A DNA stretch of 30,938 nucleotides from Saccoglossus kowalevskii (lineage: Eukaryota > Hemichordata > Enteropneusta > Harrimaniidae): NCBI RefSeq assembly GCF_000003605.2, contig NW_003141323.1, positions 198,462 to 229,399 on the forward strand, given 5' to 3'. The notes beneath the pieces are model-generated. The model searched no databases. It was not told where the DNA came from and saw nothing but the letters and a program-made list of their open reading frames with translations. Position numbers and translations under genes: made by a program. How positions within the stretch are numbered: the first letter of the stretch is position 1; every line of letters starts with the position of its first letter. This document shows positions 30,645-30,938 of this stretch, piece by piece.

Positions 30645-30761
30645 AGGGGCGGATCTAGGATTCTGGAATAGGGGGCCGATAAGTTGGCCGATGGCGCGAA
30701 GCACTGTTGGTTGTTAAAAATAGGGGGCGCGGCCCCATCGGCCCCCTCTAAATCTGCTCAT
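30645..30761. mobile_element. Short foldback MITE
   Basis: The left end AGGGGCGGATCTAGGA faces CCCTCTAAATCTGCTCAT on the right as an imperfect inverted repeat. GGGGGCCGAT (30672-30681) faces ATCGGCCCCC (30737-30746) inside. The GGGGCGGATCTAGGA terminus resembles short elements widespread in animals. An (ATA)n run follows at about 30760-30780. Confidence 0.5.
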
Positions 30762-30938
30762 AATAATAATAATAATAATAGACTATGTATTAAATATTTC
30801 CGTAAACAACTGTATGTCGACATCACGTACTAGACGGTGTTGAATATTGCTGTGATTTGTATACATATATTTCTTCCATTTATTCATTTAATAATGATAA
30901 TAAATAAAGGTTTAATTAAAAAAGGGCATAAATAAAAA
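30762..30938. other. AT-rich end of the window with simple repeats
   Basis: An (AAT)n run begins it and AATAAA-like phrases occur near 30902. No gene is visible. Confidence 0.45.

Noticed and set aside
1-30938. CRISPR arrays, bacterial operons, riboswitches, tRNA or rRNA genes
   Set aside because: No spacer-like unique segments between palindromic repeats, no Shine-Dalgarno-linked gene series and no tRNA or rRNA signatures were found. The repeats here are eukaryotic tandem and transposon sequences.

Overview
The window reads as AT-rich nuclear DNA of an invertebrate animal, probably a marine deuterostome or lophotrochozoan. This rests on GT-AG introns, AATAAA signals, CR1/L2-type LINE remains, Helentron/pearl-like tandem-repeat elements, TTAA-flanked MITEs and a BTB-BACK-Kelch gene. 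No bacterial operon, plasmid or phage logic is visible. The species cannot be fixed from sequence alone. Most of the window is mobile-element debris with a few host exons between.

Layout: 1-239 is the inverted end of a pearl/Helentron-like element. 240-3050 is AT-rich and holds a small minus-strand gene candidate (about 2400 down to 1303); its best exon (2063-2142) encodes a C-terminus that fits the BH3 consensus except for Glu in place of Asp. 3057-3120 is a four-unit relic of a 16-bp satellite whose main array lies at 15610-16458. 3180-3775 is a decayed LINE. 4779-5057 is a small ORF with a membrane anchor. 5203-7690 is a long-TIR element with an 8-bp flanking repeat, carrying a nested Helitron-like element and a CR1-type LINE tail. 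7845-8365 is another LINE 3' end. 8475-9217 is a tandem array with a drifting period. 9312-9618 is a TTAA MITE.

9673 to about 13970 is a broken Mutator-like (MULE) transposase gene. A second, 1.3-kb non-autonomous MULE-like element has jumped into it, leaving a clean 9-bp target duplication at 10263-10271 and 11583-11591. The transposase intron holds, antisense, an 80-bp exon that looks like the end of a protein kinase domain.

14704-15305 is a TIR element beside a large palindrome. 15610-16458 is a 53-unit, indel-free 16-bp satellite with a 480-bp higher-order repeat. 18393-18704 (minus) is a possible type II membrane-anchor exon facing a promoter-like cluster at 18913-18950. The only confidently intact gene is the Kelch-like CDS at 20263-22086, in one coding exon behind a strong splice acceptor.

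23948-25085 is a near-complete pearl/Helentron-like element. Beyond it are a Harbinger-like MITE (25549-26001), an inverted-repeat element with CGGCACRTGCCG palindromes (26115-26710), a 53-codon ORF resembling a mitochondrial presequence (26835-26996), a pogo/mariner-like MITE (27062-27238), an unidentified minus-strand coding remnant (27765-28480), two more TTAA MITEs (28627-28745 and 30366-30498) and a broken array of CCCCTTTTCAGACAG repeats (29105-29505). The genes do not form a pathway. The main story is layered transposition around sparse host exons.
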